From positions 1 through 64,000 of the forward strand of contig CP133595.1 in NCBI GenBank assembly GCA_031200235.1: DNA of 64,000 nucleotides. The letters run 5' to 3'. This document shows positions 33,852 to 41,818 of this stretch, in pieces; within the stretch, counting starts at the first letter, position 1, and each line of letters starts with the position of its first letter. A program made the position numbers and the translations under genes. The DNA comes from Cuniculiplasma divulgatum. GTDB taxonomy: Archaea; Thermoplasmatota; Thermoplasmata; Thermoplasmatales; Thermoplasmataceae. Below the pieces are notes generated by a model. The model was given only the letters and a program-made list of their open reading frames with translations, made no database searches and was not told the origin of the DNA.

Positions 33852-35351
33852 TCAGACACCCCCATACATTGGATCCCTGACCAATTTCATTAAATCCAAA
33901 TGGTGACTATCCAGATATGGCCTGAACAGGGCGCCCATACCGTGATGATGGGTGATTGCGCCATGATTCCTGATGAATGCCTTAATTATGCCGTCCCTGA
34001 CGGCATCAAGGGTTTCCATTTCCTGTTTGAATTCTGTTGAAATGACGAATGTGAAGTAGATGCAGGCCCCAGATCGGTAAAGGTGCGAAATGTGGGCCAT
34101 AATGACGCCGTTGAAGCCATGTTCCTTCTTCATTTCATAGAAAGATTCTTTCACATCCCGGTACAGTCCCGGCAGATATTCCCAGTTGGCAGCCGTTTCC
34201 AGAGTGTCAGGAATGTATCCGGCCTTCCACAGCAGGTTCGCAAGCCCCGGCCTGAGATACCTGTCCCGCTCCCACATCCTTGCCGGGATTCCGCCGGCAT
34301 AAACAGATCCAGACATGCCCATTCTCCACGGCTCTTCATTGTTGACAACGATGAGAATTGCTCCATTACCTACACCCCTGATGTCCAGATAGCTTCGGAA
34401 AAGCTTTTGAACAGTGTCTGCAGAATTAGCCCGTATTGCAAATTCCGTCTCAGTTTCGTCGGAAAGACGGGCAACTGTCGGAAACTTTTCACTTTCCTGC
34501 AGGACCCGCAGACCGTCTTCAAATGACCTGAAAAAATAACTGTGGTAATATCTTCTGCGAGGTATCCTGAATGTCTTGAGAGTAACATCTGTTATTATCC
34601 CTGTGCCTCCTGCCGATCCCAGTGAAATGTCCAGTGCTGTTGTGCCTGCAGACTGGCTGGGAACATTGATGTCCTCTATTCGCCCTGATGATGTAAGAAG
34701 TGAGATTGAAATGGCAATCTCCCGGATCCCGCCGTACTGGTTGGATTCCTGGCCAACGGCACCGGTGGCAACCCAGCCTCCCACAGTGGAATACCTGAAG
34801 GATTCAGGGAAATTGCCGCAGGTGTATCCTGCCTTCCACAGTGCTGCCTCCAGATCAGAGCCGGTCACCCCTGCTCCTGCCCGGACAAAATTCTTCCCTA
34901 TGCTTATGGAAGAGAAGTTCCTCATGTCTACGGAAACCGTTTCATGGCCAGCCTCAGGCATCAGCGATCCATTTACGGAACTGCCGCCTCCATAGGGTAT
35001 CACCCTCAGGCCACTTTCTACAAGCATTCTGACTGAGGATTCAAGTGATCCTGCGTCAGGATACAGCACGCCACCAACAATCTGCCCAAAATTACCGTGC
35101 TTGGCGGCCAGTATCTCGGGAGAGGACTTGCCCATGGAATGAAGCACTCGATGGTCCAGATCGGTAGAAATGCCGGTTGCAGCAACAATATTCTCCGGTA
35201 TTTGCCGAGAATCTTTCAGGACTGAATCTGATGGTAAACTGAAATTGCCGTCCCAAGCTGCTCCAGGCTTTCCAATTCTCCCGGTAGCGAAGTTGAATTC
35301 CATGGTAAAATCTTTGCTTATATCGCGCCCATAGAGAACAGATATGGACAT
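33852..35351 (-). CDS. Alkylglycerone-phosphate synthase-like FAD enzyme (AGPS/VAO family)
   Basis: 499 residues. An FAD-binding PCMH domain covers about 85-260 (VIPYGGGSSVNGSLMPE, NFPESFRYSTVGGWVATGAVGQES) and the C-terminal region shows features typical of AGPS: DTLETAANWEYLPGLY, then HLYRSGACIYFTFV and the triple His at 468-470 (AITHHHGMGAL). AGPS forms the ether bond of alkyl-dihydroxyacetone phosphate in eukaryotes and some bacteria; related archaeal proteins are usually uncharacterised. The usual final DP-x-x-I-x-NP end is short and altered here (RDPMYGGV). First gene of an operon with GlpD and a lipid kinase. Confidence 0.8.
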   Translation of the reverse strand: MSISVLYGRDISKDFTMEFNFATGRIGKPGAAWDGNFSLPSDSVLKDSRQIPENIVAATGISTDLDHRVLHSMGKSSPEILAAKHGNFGQIVGGVLYPDAGSLESSVRMLVESGLRVIPYGGGSSVNGSLMPEAGHETVSVDMRNFSSISIGKNFVRAGAGVTGSDLEAALWKAGYTCGNFPESFRYSTVGGWVATGAVGQESNQYGGIREIAISISLLTSSGRIEDINVPSQSAGTTALDISLGSAGGTGIITDVTLKTFRIPRRRYYHSYFFRSFEDGLRVLQESEKFPTVARLSDETETEFAIRANSADTVQKLFRSYLDIRGVGNGAILIVVNNEEPWRMGMSGSVYAGGIPARMWERDRYLRPGLANLLWKAGYIPDTLETAANWEYLPGLYRDVKESFYEMKKEHGFNGVIMAHISHLYRSGACIYFTFVISTEFKQEMETLDAVRDGIIKAFIRNHGAITHHHGMGALFRPYLDSHHLDLMKLVRDPMYGGV

Positions 35352-35500
35352 TATTACTATCAGCCTTTGGAGTCATATTAATTTTTAATCAATGGTTTGC
35401 ATACTCAATATGGATGATTTTTTTCGATTTTCTCCAGACCGAAATGGTGCATAAAAGACTCATTTTCATTCCATTCAGGCTTATTTGAAGTTCTTCTGCA

Positions 35501-36325
35501 TCAGAAGAGTGTTGTCTGTTTTCCTTTTACTGCATCTGAAAGCATGTTCTCCCATCCAACCTGCTTGATGCCCGATAATTCCCCAAACATTCTGGCAGTG
35601 GCCGGACCAAATCCAGCATAATGATTGTTAGCGAAGACGAAGGCTCTGTCCACATCATCCCTGTGATCAAGCAGGTTGATAGACCATCTTCTCATGTCGG
35701 AAGATCTATCAGAAATCACCTTACCAAATGATGACTCGCTTATGCTCCTGTCTCCCACAAGCCTGAGATATATGTGTCGTGCGGTGCACCAGTGAAAAGC
35801 TGGAGTGTGGGGGTTGTCAGACCATGCCACTGAAATATTTCTCTTCCTCATCTCTTCCAGTATGACAGAATTATACCAGTCGCCGTTCCTGAACTCCACT
35901 GAAAAGTCAGGTTTATCCGGAAGATTCTTGATGAACTTCAGGAAGCTGTCCCCTGAATTCCTGTATGATACAGTTGGGGGAAGCTGGAATAGCAGGCATC
36001 CGAGCTTTTTCCCCAACAGTGTCATCACGGAAATGAATTCATTGAATATTCCTTCAACGCCGGTAAAGGAGTTTTCATGCGTGATTGCTTTAGGAATCTT
36101 TGCAGTGAACAGGAAGTTTTCAGGAGTAACGCTGGCCCATTTCTTCACCGTTTCAGGGGAAGGTATTGCGTAAAATGTTGAATCAATCTCCACCGCCGTA
36201 AAAATCCTGGAATACAGAGAAAGCATTCTGTCGCTTGTTGTTCCACGAGGGTAGAAAGGTCCAATCCATCTGCTGTAGTTCCACCCGGATGTTCCATTCA
36301 GGATTTCCATGAACAGCTTACCCAT
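35501..36325 (-). CDS. DUF72 (YecE-family) protein
   Basis: 274 residues of a TIM-barrel-like DUF72 protein: GTSGWNYSRWIGPFYPRG at the start, FTAVEIDSTFYAIPSPETVKKW, the FLFTAKIPKAITHE strand and the late FVFANNHYAGFGPATARMF are the family's conserved blocks. Biochemical function is unknown, although these proteins resemble endonuclease IV-type barrels. The ATG at 36325 was preferred: a TATA-like TATTATAAATAT lies about 20 nt upstream and the longer frame from 36337 would start too near it. An internal Met at 36310 is an alternative. Confidence 0.82.
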   Translation of the reverse strand: MGKLFMEILNGTSGWNYSRWIGPFYPRGTTSDRMLSLYSRIFTAVEIDSTFYAIPSPETVKKWASVTPENFLFTAKIPKAITHENSFTGVEGIFNEFISVMTLLGKKLGCLLFQLPPTVSYRNSGDSFLKFIKNLPDKPDFSVEFRNGDWYNSVILEEMRKRNISVAWSDNPHTPAFHWCTARHIYLRLVGDRSISESSFGKVISDRSSDMRRWSINLLDHRDDVDRAFVFANNHYAGFGPATARMFGELSGIKQVGWENMLSDAVKGKQTTLF

Positions 36326-36689
36326 CACGCATTTCAAATGTATTATAAATATATTGGAACCGTATTTTTCCCAGAATTCTGTTGTTGGGATGCTTCATCA
36401 CAATCCCTGCATCATAATTTGGCAACTGCAGGATAATGGATCTGGTTCATGAACTGCAAAGGTTCTTCCGGTGTTTACAAGGCATAATTTGACTGAAAAA
36501 GGAATATCTTGATTCAACCTTGGAATCTCTGTGCACGAAGATGAAAAATGGCTAGGTGATGAACAGATCATCCACATCATCCGGAAGCACTGCCATGAGA
36601 ATGGCCTCCGATGAAGTAAGTGGTTGCTGCCCATAAGTACCTCTGCGTGGAATAACAAACTTTATTGAGTGTGCAATGATCTTTCAATC
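36326..36689. other. Intergenic stretch of about 360 bp with promoters and one doubtful mini-ORF
   Basis: Holds the DUF72 promoter at the left and, at the right, a TATA-like AACTTTATTGA some 25-30 nt before the peptidase start. A 27-codon plus-strand frame at 36531-36614, beginning with GTG, is protein-like (VHEDEKWLGDEQIIHIIRK) but short; it could be a remnant or a real mini-protein. No other gene seen. Confidence 0.4.
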
Positions 36690-38450
36690 ATGAACGCCAC
36701 GGAAGCTTACTCCATAAAATTTGCAACTGATCTCAGCGTTTCAGGTGATACCCTGTTCTTTGTGCAGAAATACATAAAGAACGGAGAGTATAAATCCTGC
36801 ATTTATAGAATTTCAGGCAGTTCGGATCCAGAGCAGATCACATTTGGAGAATCGGAACGATCTCCCAGGCTGGTGGATGGCGTCCTCTATTACATCAGGT
36901 ATGAGAAAGAGAAAGAGACCCTGATGTCCATGGGACAAGGTAAGGAACCAAGGGAGATTGCATCCTTTGCCAAGATCGTGGACTTCTCCATTTCCGGGAG
37001 CGACATACTCGTGGTCGCCGCAGAAAAGGCTGACGGTGAACTCCCATTCTACGCCGACAGGCTGAAGTACAGGTTCAACGGCCGTGGCCTGCTTCGCAGT
37101 TATTACAACCTTTACAGGATTGGGGAAAATCCGGTTAAGATTTATGGAGGAAAGTTTGACGTGCTTGGGGTCAAGAGGAATGGGGGACGCATTGTCATAG
37201 AAACTTCAGAATTCGGCGATGATTATTCCCTGAGTGATCTTCTGGAGATTGACTCCGGCGGCAAAGTCGTGAAGAGAATAACGGGTGAATCTGCCGAAAT
37301 CAACGATTATGACATATCGGAGAAAGGAAGAATAGCATTTTCCGGCCACTACGGTCTGAAGCCATGGGAGATTAGCAGTATAATTTTCCCGGAGGAAGGC
37401 AGAAATATCGTTCTGGGCAATGATTCGGCCAACACAGTTATTTCGGATTCCTTTGCCGGTGCGAAGTATTCCGTCAGATTCCATGGGAATGATCTTTACG
37501 CCATTGGGCGGGAGAAATCCTCTTCATTCATATACCGCATTAGTAACGCGGTGACCAGATTGACTGAGGAGCACAGGAATATCACAGATTATGACGTTTC
37601 CGGGGTGCTGGCTTTTGCATATTCCACCCAGGAACATCCCTCCATTATTCACTTCAACAGGGAATATGACATGAATCCTGGGGTGCTGGGCAAGAAAGCG
37701 GATGTGATGGATATGGATGGAGGCGAAGGTTTTGTAATGTTTCGTTCGAAGGATTCACCTTCACTGGTTTTTATCCATGGGGGACCCCATGATGCCTATG
37801 GGCATTCTTACTTCATGGAATTCCAGTATATGTTCCAGAACGGATACAACATAATTTTCACAAATCCGCCTGGAAGCACAGGTTATGGACAGGAGTATGC
37901 CAGGGCCTGCGTGGGAGACTGGGGCGGTTCCGCATACAACTACGTTAAGAAATTTATCGGCGTTATTCGAGAGAAGTATGGAATCAATGAAAAACTTGGC
38001 CTGACGGGAGGATCATACGGCGGTTTCATGACAAACTGGATAGTCACGCAGACAGAAATGTTCAGGGCAGCGATTTCAGAGAGATCAATATCCAACCTCC
38101 TGAGCATGGTGGGCACCAGCGACATAGGCTTCTGGTTCAACACATTGGAACTGAATATCGAGAGGCCATATTCCATGGACGGCATGAGGAAACTGATGGA
38201 ACTCTCCCCAATCAGCTATGCTGAGAAGGTGAAAACCCCAACCATGCTCATAACAGGTGAGGAGGATTATCGCTGCCCAATTGAACAAGCCGAACAGTTC
38301 TATGTGGCCCTGAAGCTTAACAACGTTGAGACCGAACTGGTAAGATACCAGGGCGACAATCATGAACATGCCAGGAGTGGAGTACCAAAGAACATGGTTG
38401 ACAGACTGGAAATCAAACTGAAGTGGTTCGACAGATACCTGAAGAACTGA
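36690..38450 (+). CDS. S9-family serine peptidase (acylaminoacyl/prolyl oligopeptidase type)
   Basis: 586 residues from the ATG at 36690, chosen because a TATA-like sequence lies 25-30 nt upstream. An N-terminal seven-bladed-propeller-type beta domain (about 10-320) precedes an alpha/beta hydrolase domain. Catalytic triad: Ser442 in GGSYGGFM, Asp526 in GEEDYRCP and His558 in DNHEHARSG. The oxyanion loop FIHGGPHDAYGHS and TNPPGSTGYGQEY are standard for S9 acylaminoacyl peptidases. No signal peptide, so a cytosolic peptidase that trims short peptides, probably acting downstream of proteasome or VAT pathways; this is consistent with the archaeal peptide salvage role. Confidence 0.92.
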   Translation: MNATEAYSIKFATDLSVSGDTLFFVQKYIKNGEYKSCIYRISGSSDPEQITFGESERSPRLVDGVLYYIRYEKEKETLMSMGQGKEPREIASFAKIVDFSISGSDILVVAAEKADGELPFYADRLKYRFNGRGLLRSYYNLYRIGENPVKIYGGKFDVLGVKRNGGRIVIETSEFGDDYSLSDLLEIDSGGKVVKRITGESAEINDYDISEKGRIAFSGHYGLKPWEISSIIFPEEGRNIVLGNDSANTVISDSFAGAKYSVRFHGNDLYAIGREKSSSFIYRISNAVTRLTEEHRNITDYDVSGVLAFAYSTQEHPSIIHFNREYDMNPGVLGKKADVMDMDGGEGFVMFRSKDSPSLVFIHGGPHDAYGHSYFMEFQYMFQNGYNIIFTNPPGSTGYGQEYARACVGDWGGSAYNYVKKFIGVIREKYGINEKLGLTGGSYGGFMTNWIVTQTEMFRAAISERSISNLLSMVGTSDIGFWFNTLELNIERPYSMDGMRKLMELSPISYAEKVKTPTMLITGEEDYRCPIEQAEQFYVALKLNNVETELVRYQGDNHEHARSGVPKNMVDRLEIKLKWFDRYLKN

Positions 38451-38629
38451 CGAATGAAATTATCCCCGCCTCCCACCATGTCTGGGTCTGACTGCCAGTG
38501 TAAATGTGGTTCCATTATTTCTGCAAATACTCCTGGTTCAAAATGATAGGATCAGGTTTCTGAGCTCCTGGTCATTTAATGCCGATGTTAAAAAGGAAAT
38601 TCTATGGTGAAATACAGCCAGGTCGAAGT

Positions 38630-39478
38630 TCATACTACGTGATACTCATAGGTTTTGCCACCCGTAATGCCGGTGTGAACAACGAACAGTGAACCACCCA
38701 TGTCACCCGGTTCACCTGTGGATGCCGATGTCACATACAGGTCAGTCAGATCATCGCCTGCAAATGTGCAGGAAGTTATATTGATAGCCGGGAAGCGTAT
38801 CTCGTCAACCTTTCTTCCGCTATCTGGTTCGAATACTGAAATCTGGCCACCACCCCAGTGTGCCACCCATAGTCTGCCATCAGCATCTATGACCATGCCA
38901 TCCGGATTCCCCGGGAGATCCTTGAATTCAGCTGCCACCCCTATCCTTTCCAGATTCAGGGAAGAATCGTATGAATACGCATCCACCCTCCTTCTGGGCG
39001 TGTCAATATGATAAAAAATTCGCTTCCCGATGTCCCATGCTATACCGTTTGATATGGTTAGATTCACCAGCATCATTTTTGGCGACTTTCCCTTAAGACC
39101 ATAAAGGCTGCCAATCGGTTTACTCTCGTTCAGATCCATTGTTCCGGCCACGTAATTTCCGAAAGGATCAGCTTTTCCGTCATTGAATCTGCAACCGTCA
39201 TTCCCGCTCCCGATCTCTGTAATGAGCTCATGATTGCCATTGCTGTCAACAAGATAATAACCGTGATCAACTGTAGCCGCCATGTAGTTTCCATCAGTTG
39301 GAACGATTGACGAGATCATTCCAATTGAGTTGAATGTGCTTATCTTTCCTGACTCCAAGTCCATGGAATGATACCTTCTCCCCTTGATGTCGACCCAGTA
39401 GATTTTACGGGTTCTGCCGGCCCACGTTGGACCCTCTCCAAGAATGTCAAGACTGGGAGCAACTATTACAGGTTCCAT
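38630..39478 (-). CDS. SMP-30/gluconolactonase-family lactonase
   Basis: 282 residues from the Met at 39478, because a TATA-like AAATATTAAAATATG occupies 39493-39510 and an earlier Met would lie inside it. Beta-propeller with SMP-30 motifs: LGEGPTWAGRTRKIYWVDIKG near the start (metal Glu), CRFNDGKADPFGNYVAGTM, NGIAWDIGKRIFYHIDT, and the metal-binding NPDGMVIDADGRLWVAHWGGG. It hydrolyses sugar lactones such as gluconolactone, a step of the non-phosphorylative Entner-Doudoroff route used by Thermoplasmatales. Single gene. Confidence 0.85.
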   Translation of the reverse strand: MEPVIVAPSLDILGEGPTWAGRTRKIYWVDIKGRRYHSMDLESGKISTFNSIGMISSIVPTDGNYMAATVDHGYYLVDSNGNHELITEIGSGNDGCRFNDGKADPFGNYVAGTMDLNESKPIGSLYGLKGKSPKMMLVNLTISNGIAWDIGKRIFYHIDTPRRRVDAYSYDSSLNLERIGVAAEFKDLPGNPDGMVIDADGRLWVAHWGGGQISVFEPDSGRKVDEIRFPAINITSCTFAGDDLTDLYVTSASTGEPGDMGGSLFVVHTGITGGKTYEYHVV

Positions 39479-39631
39479 TTCTATTGATTGAAGGAGCATA
39501 TTTTAATATTTACCGAGCCATAGACGCTTCCAGGCTCAGGTTATAACAGTCAGGCAGATTTTAAACCGAAACTTTACACGGGAACAAGTAGAGTTCTTCC
39601 ACAGATATGAAATTCCGATGAGCGAAATTTT

Positions 39632-39655
39632 AAAATATAGACCTTTCTATATTTT
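39632..39655. promoter_or_regulatory. Perfect palindrome over the promoter of the exported protein gene
   Basis: AAAATATAG-ACCTTT-CTATATTTT: exact 9-bp arms, 6-nt spacer, ending 6 bp before the ATG at 39662. The right arm contains a TATA-like sequence too close to the ATG for usual spacing; the left arm's TATAG is nearer the expected distance. A regulator site is plausible. Confidence 0.4.
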
Positions 39656-39661
39656 ACAAAC

Positions 39662-40363
39662 ATGAGAAGACACCTCAAGGTCATAATTGCTGCCATACTG
39701 ATCTCTTCAGTAATCGTGGCTTCGATGTTTGTGTATGTAACAGGAGACCATTTCAGCAAAGATATATTTGTGAATACCGGTCAAAAGACATTCTATGTTG
39801 ATCCTTATAACAACTCAACAGGTGCAGTTTTTGTGATCAATTTCAGCCTCGAACATTATTCTGGTGGCCCAATAGCTTTTGCACCTCTTTTTACCGTGAA
39901 TTCTTCACCACAAAATATTACTGAAACTGATCTTATAACAAATCTTACCACTACCACGCAAAATGGTACGTATTTTTCACTTTATTATTCAATGTTTTCA
40001 ATGAAAGTAATGATCTCACCAGCAGCAAATAATCTAGGGTATGGCAATTTTAATTATTTACAGGAACCTGCTGGCATATCTGGACCTATGGGCTACAGTG
40101 GTGTGGGAACTGCCGTGGTTCTGTGGAATGAATTCTCGAGGGATAGATTATCGGTTGTGATGTCCCCTATAAACATACCTCAGGGAAACTACAATGTCAG
40201 TGTAACTTTAATGCTGTACAGTCATCAACCTTCACAGGCACTGCTTAATCTGAAGAATGTGAGCGCTTGGGTCAATCTGACCTCTTTGAAGATAATGTCG
40301 CAGACTACGTTCAATGGTGTCCTCAAGGTTTTTAATTTAACTGTCTCATCAGGAAAATTATAA
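39662..40363 (+). CDS. Exported or membrane-anchored hypothetical protein
   Basis: 233 residues. A basic MRRHLK start is followed by one hydrophobic helix (VIIAAILISSVIVASMFVYV, residues 7-26), then a polar extracytoplasmic region with several N-x-S/T sequons and beta-rich content. The base composition is AT-richer than that of the neighbours on the left, in keeping with the accessory-like stretch that follows. Family not recognised. It is next to, and upstream of, the tRNA-Leu gene. Confidence 0.55.
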   Translation: MRRHLKVIIAAILISSVIVASMFVYVTGDHFSKDIFVNTGQKTFYVDPYNNSTGAVFVINFSLEHYSGGPIAFAPLFTVNSSPQNITETDLITNLTTTTQNGTYFSLYYSMFSMKVMISPAANNLGYGNFNYLQEPAGISGPMGYSGVGTAVVLWNEFSRDRLSVVMSPINIPQGNYNVSVTLMLYSHQPSQALLNLKNVSAWVNLTSLKIMSQTTFNGVLKVFNLTVSSGKL

Positions 40364-40454
40364 TCATACAAATTATGGTTAACATAACCTTGAGAAAATT
40401 TGAGGTGTTAAACAATAAACACCCTCAAAAGCATTATGTAAATTTTGGTTTTTA

Positions 40455-40539
40455 TGCGGAGGGAGGGATTCGAACCCTCGGACCCCTACGGGAATGGACC
40501 CTAAATCCATCGCCTTTAACCTAGCTCGACAACCTCCGC
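40455..40539 (-). tRNA. tRNA-Leu (anticodon UAG)
   Basis: 85 nt, minus strand, 5' end at 40539. Acceptor stem GCGGAGG pairs with CCTCCGC, discriminator A at 40455, CCA not encoded. The D-arm holds GTCGAGC...GG, the anticodon stem is ATGGA/TCCAT with loop TTTAGGG (anticodon TAG), there is a long class II variable arm (about CCCGTAGGGG) and a T-arm with GGTTCGAATCC. It reads CUA/CUN leucine codons. No intron. Confidence 0.95.
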
Positions 40540-40763
40540 AATGTAATAAGGGATTAACCGGGAATATATGAAAGATGCTAAAAATTGTATAAAAGTGAGT
40601 AAGTAGTCTTTCTCTAAGAAGTGTGACTGGAAGAAGTTTGGATTAACTCTAAATGCAAATTTTTTGAATAATAATCTAAAACTGTGTTACATGGTTCTCC
40701 TGTACAGTGAAATTCATGGTGATGATGCCACACACTCCATCGCATTATTTGTGGCTTACTAAA

Positions 40764-40786
40764 ATGTATAAATATAAGTTATACAT
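40764..40786. promoter_or_regulatory. Perfect palindrome before vapB (candidate autoregulatory operator)
   Basis: ATGTATAA-ATATAAG-TTATACAT: exact 8-bp arms with a 7-nt centre, ending 11 bp before the vapB ATG and overlapping a TATA box. AbrB-type antitoxins repress their own operons from such sites. Confidence 0.6.
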
Positions 40787-40797
40787 ATAAACAGTAT

Positions 40798-41052
40798 ATG
40801 GAAAAGAAAACAACAGTAGGACCTAAAGGTCAGGTAGTCATACCAAAAGACATCAGGGATAAAATCGGAATCAAGGAATATTCTGAAGTTATTGTTGATA
40901 TTATGGATGATTCGGTTATAATACGAAAACTAAAACCAGAATCAGTAACTTATGTAGATTATTATTGTACAACCTATTCAAAGAAGCTCACGAAGAGGGC
41001 TGATATTAAGAAAATAACCGAGGAACAATATGAAAGAAACGTTTTACATTGA
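40798..41052 (+). CDS. vapB: AbrB/SpoVT-type antitoxin (VapB)
   Basis: 84 residues. The first 45 form a swapped-hairpin AbrB DNA-binding domain (TTVGPKGQVVIPKDIRDKIGIKEYSEVIVDIMDDSVIIRKL), a standard archaeal antitoxin N-terminus; the C-terminal tail (VTYVDYYCTTYSKKLTKRADIKKITEEQYERN) would bind and block the toxin. It overlaps the PIN gene by 23 bp, as in many vapBC operons. A perfect palindrome lies at its promoter. Confidence 0.88.
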   Translation: MEKKTTVGPKGQVVIPKDIRDKIGIKEYSEVIVDIMDDSVIIRKLKPESVTYVDYYCTTYSKKLTKRADIKKITEEQYERNVLH

Positions 41053-41446
41053 TTCCAACGTTTTCTTATACCCGGTACTTTACGGTGATCTTAAAGAGTC
41101 TGAAAGAGCAAGGGAGATATTATCACAAATAGAGAGAAAAGATATACAAGCATACACTTCAACTTTAACTTGGGATGAAGTCTCTTATGTTATTGAACGA
41201 ACCTTGGGGAAAACCGATGCTATTGAGATTGGCAAAAAGTTCCTGAATTTTCCATTCCTGCGATTTATAGCAGTAGACGATGAGGTCATAAGGAGAAGCC
41301 AAGCCCTCCGTGAAAAATACAACCTGAAACCTAGGGATTCTATTCACCTGTCTTGTGCAATTGAGCGAAATATCTTTAAAATTATAACAGATGATGCGGA
41401 TTTCGATGAAATCAAAGAGATCCAAAGAATACCTATTAGACGTTAA
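41030..41446 (+). CDS. vapC: PIN-domain ribonuclease toxin (VapC)
   Basis: 138 residues. FYIDSNVFLYPVLYG holds the first catalytic Asp (Asp8), TSTLTWDEVSYVI the conserved Glu, and the C-terminal RDSIHLSCAIERN and ITDDADFDEI carry the remaining acidic residues of the PIN Mg site. VapC toxins cut specific RNAs, often tRNA anticodon loops or rRNA. It shares an operon with vapB. Remarkably, its stop is followed eight bases later by a tRNA-Leu-like 5' half in the opposite direction. Confidence 0.88.
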   Translation: MKETFYIDSNVFLYPVLYGDLKESERAREILSQIERKDIQAYTSTLTWDEVSYVIERTLGKTDAIEIGKKFLNFPFLRFIAVDDEVIRRSQALREKYNLKPRDSIHLSCAIERNIFKIITDDADFDEIKEIQRIPIRR

Positions 41447-41454
41447 AGTGGCTT

Positions 41455-41497
41455 GACCCTGAATCCATTGCCTTTGATCTAACTGGACCGGGTCAGC
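41455..41497 (-). pseudogene. 5' half of a tRNA-Leu (CAG-like), truncated
   Basis: 43 nt on the minus strand align without gaps to bases 1-43 of the tRNA-Leu at 40455-40539: 32 of 43 match overall, 28 of 34 from base 10. In the anticodon loop the sequence is TTCAGGG, giving anticodon CAG (leucine CUG). The similarity stops right after GGGTC, two bases into the 3' anticodon stem; no 3' half follows. It looks like an attachment-site remnant or decayed tRNA gene. Confidence 0.75.
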
Positions 41498-41818
41498 AAA
41501 GATATCCTGTCTTTTTTACAGGAATAATTAGGACAGCATCGACAATGATCTCCTCCCCTATCTTTCGAAAGGGGATTTCCCGCTCAATTTCGTTAAAATA
41601 ATGGTTGAAATTACACTTATAAATATTATCATCTGGCAAGAGAAATGCCTGCAAAAGAGAGGGAAGAGCAAGTATCGGCAAGGAGAAAGATTAGTGATGA
41701 ATAGACCCTATAGATACGTAGCTCATTGAGATGGTCCACAAGTTGGAGACAAAGAGCCATTGATAAAGACCTGTTTTTCCAGTCTTGCCCTAAATGCGAA
41801 GTTTATAAACTTTAGTTC
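41498..41818. other. AT-rich stretch with hairpin and remnants
   Basis: TCCTGT-CTTTTTT-ACAGGA (41505-41523) is a perfect stem just after the tRNA half, perhaps a terminator for vapBC. A TATA-like CTTATAAATATT near 41610-41621 is followed about 25 nt on by an ATG (41644) whose frame stops after 19 codons (MPAKEREEQVSARRKISDE). A protein-like piece in a different frame continues to about 41820. This resembles decayed coding sequence. Confidence 0.4.

Noticed and set aside
36398-36658. 86-codon minus-strand ORF between the DUF72 and S9 peptidase genes
   Set aside because: Cys/Met-rich, irregular composition, no promoter or ribosome binding site; the opposite strand carries a better short protein-like stretch.
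40541-40797. Possible tRNA or sRNA between tRNA-Leu and vapB
   Set aside because: No cloverleaf, C/D box pair or conserved stem was found; only the vapB promoter palindrome is supported.
41455-41497. Split tRNA gene (separately encoded 5' half)
   Set aside because: Split tRNAs exist in a few archaea, but they carry intron-like leader stems joining halves; no such stem or matching 3' half was found here, and the acceptor bases are poorly conserved.
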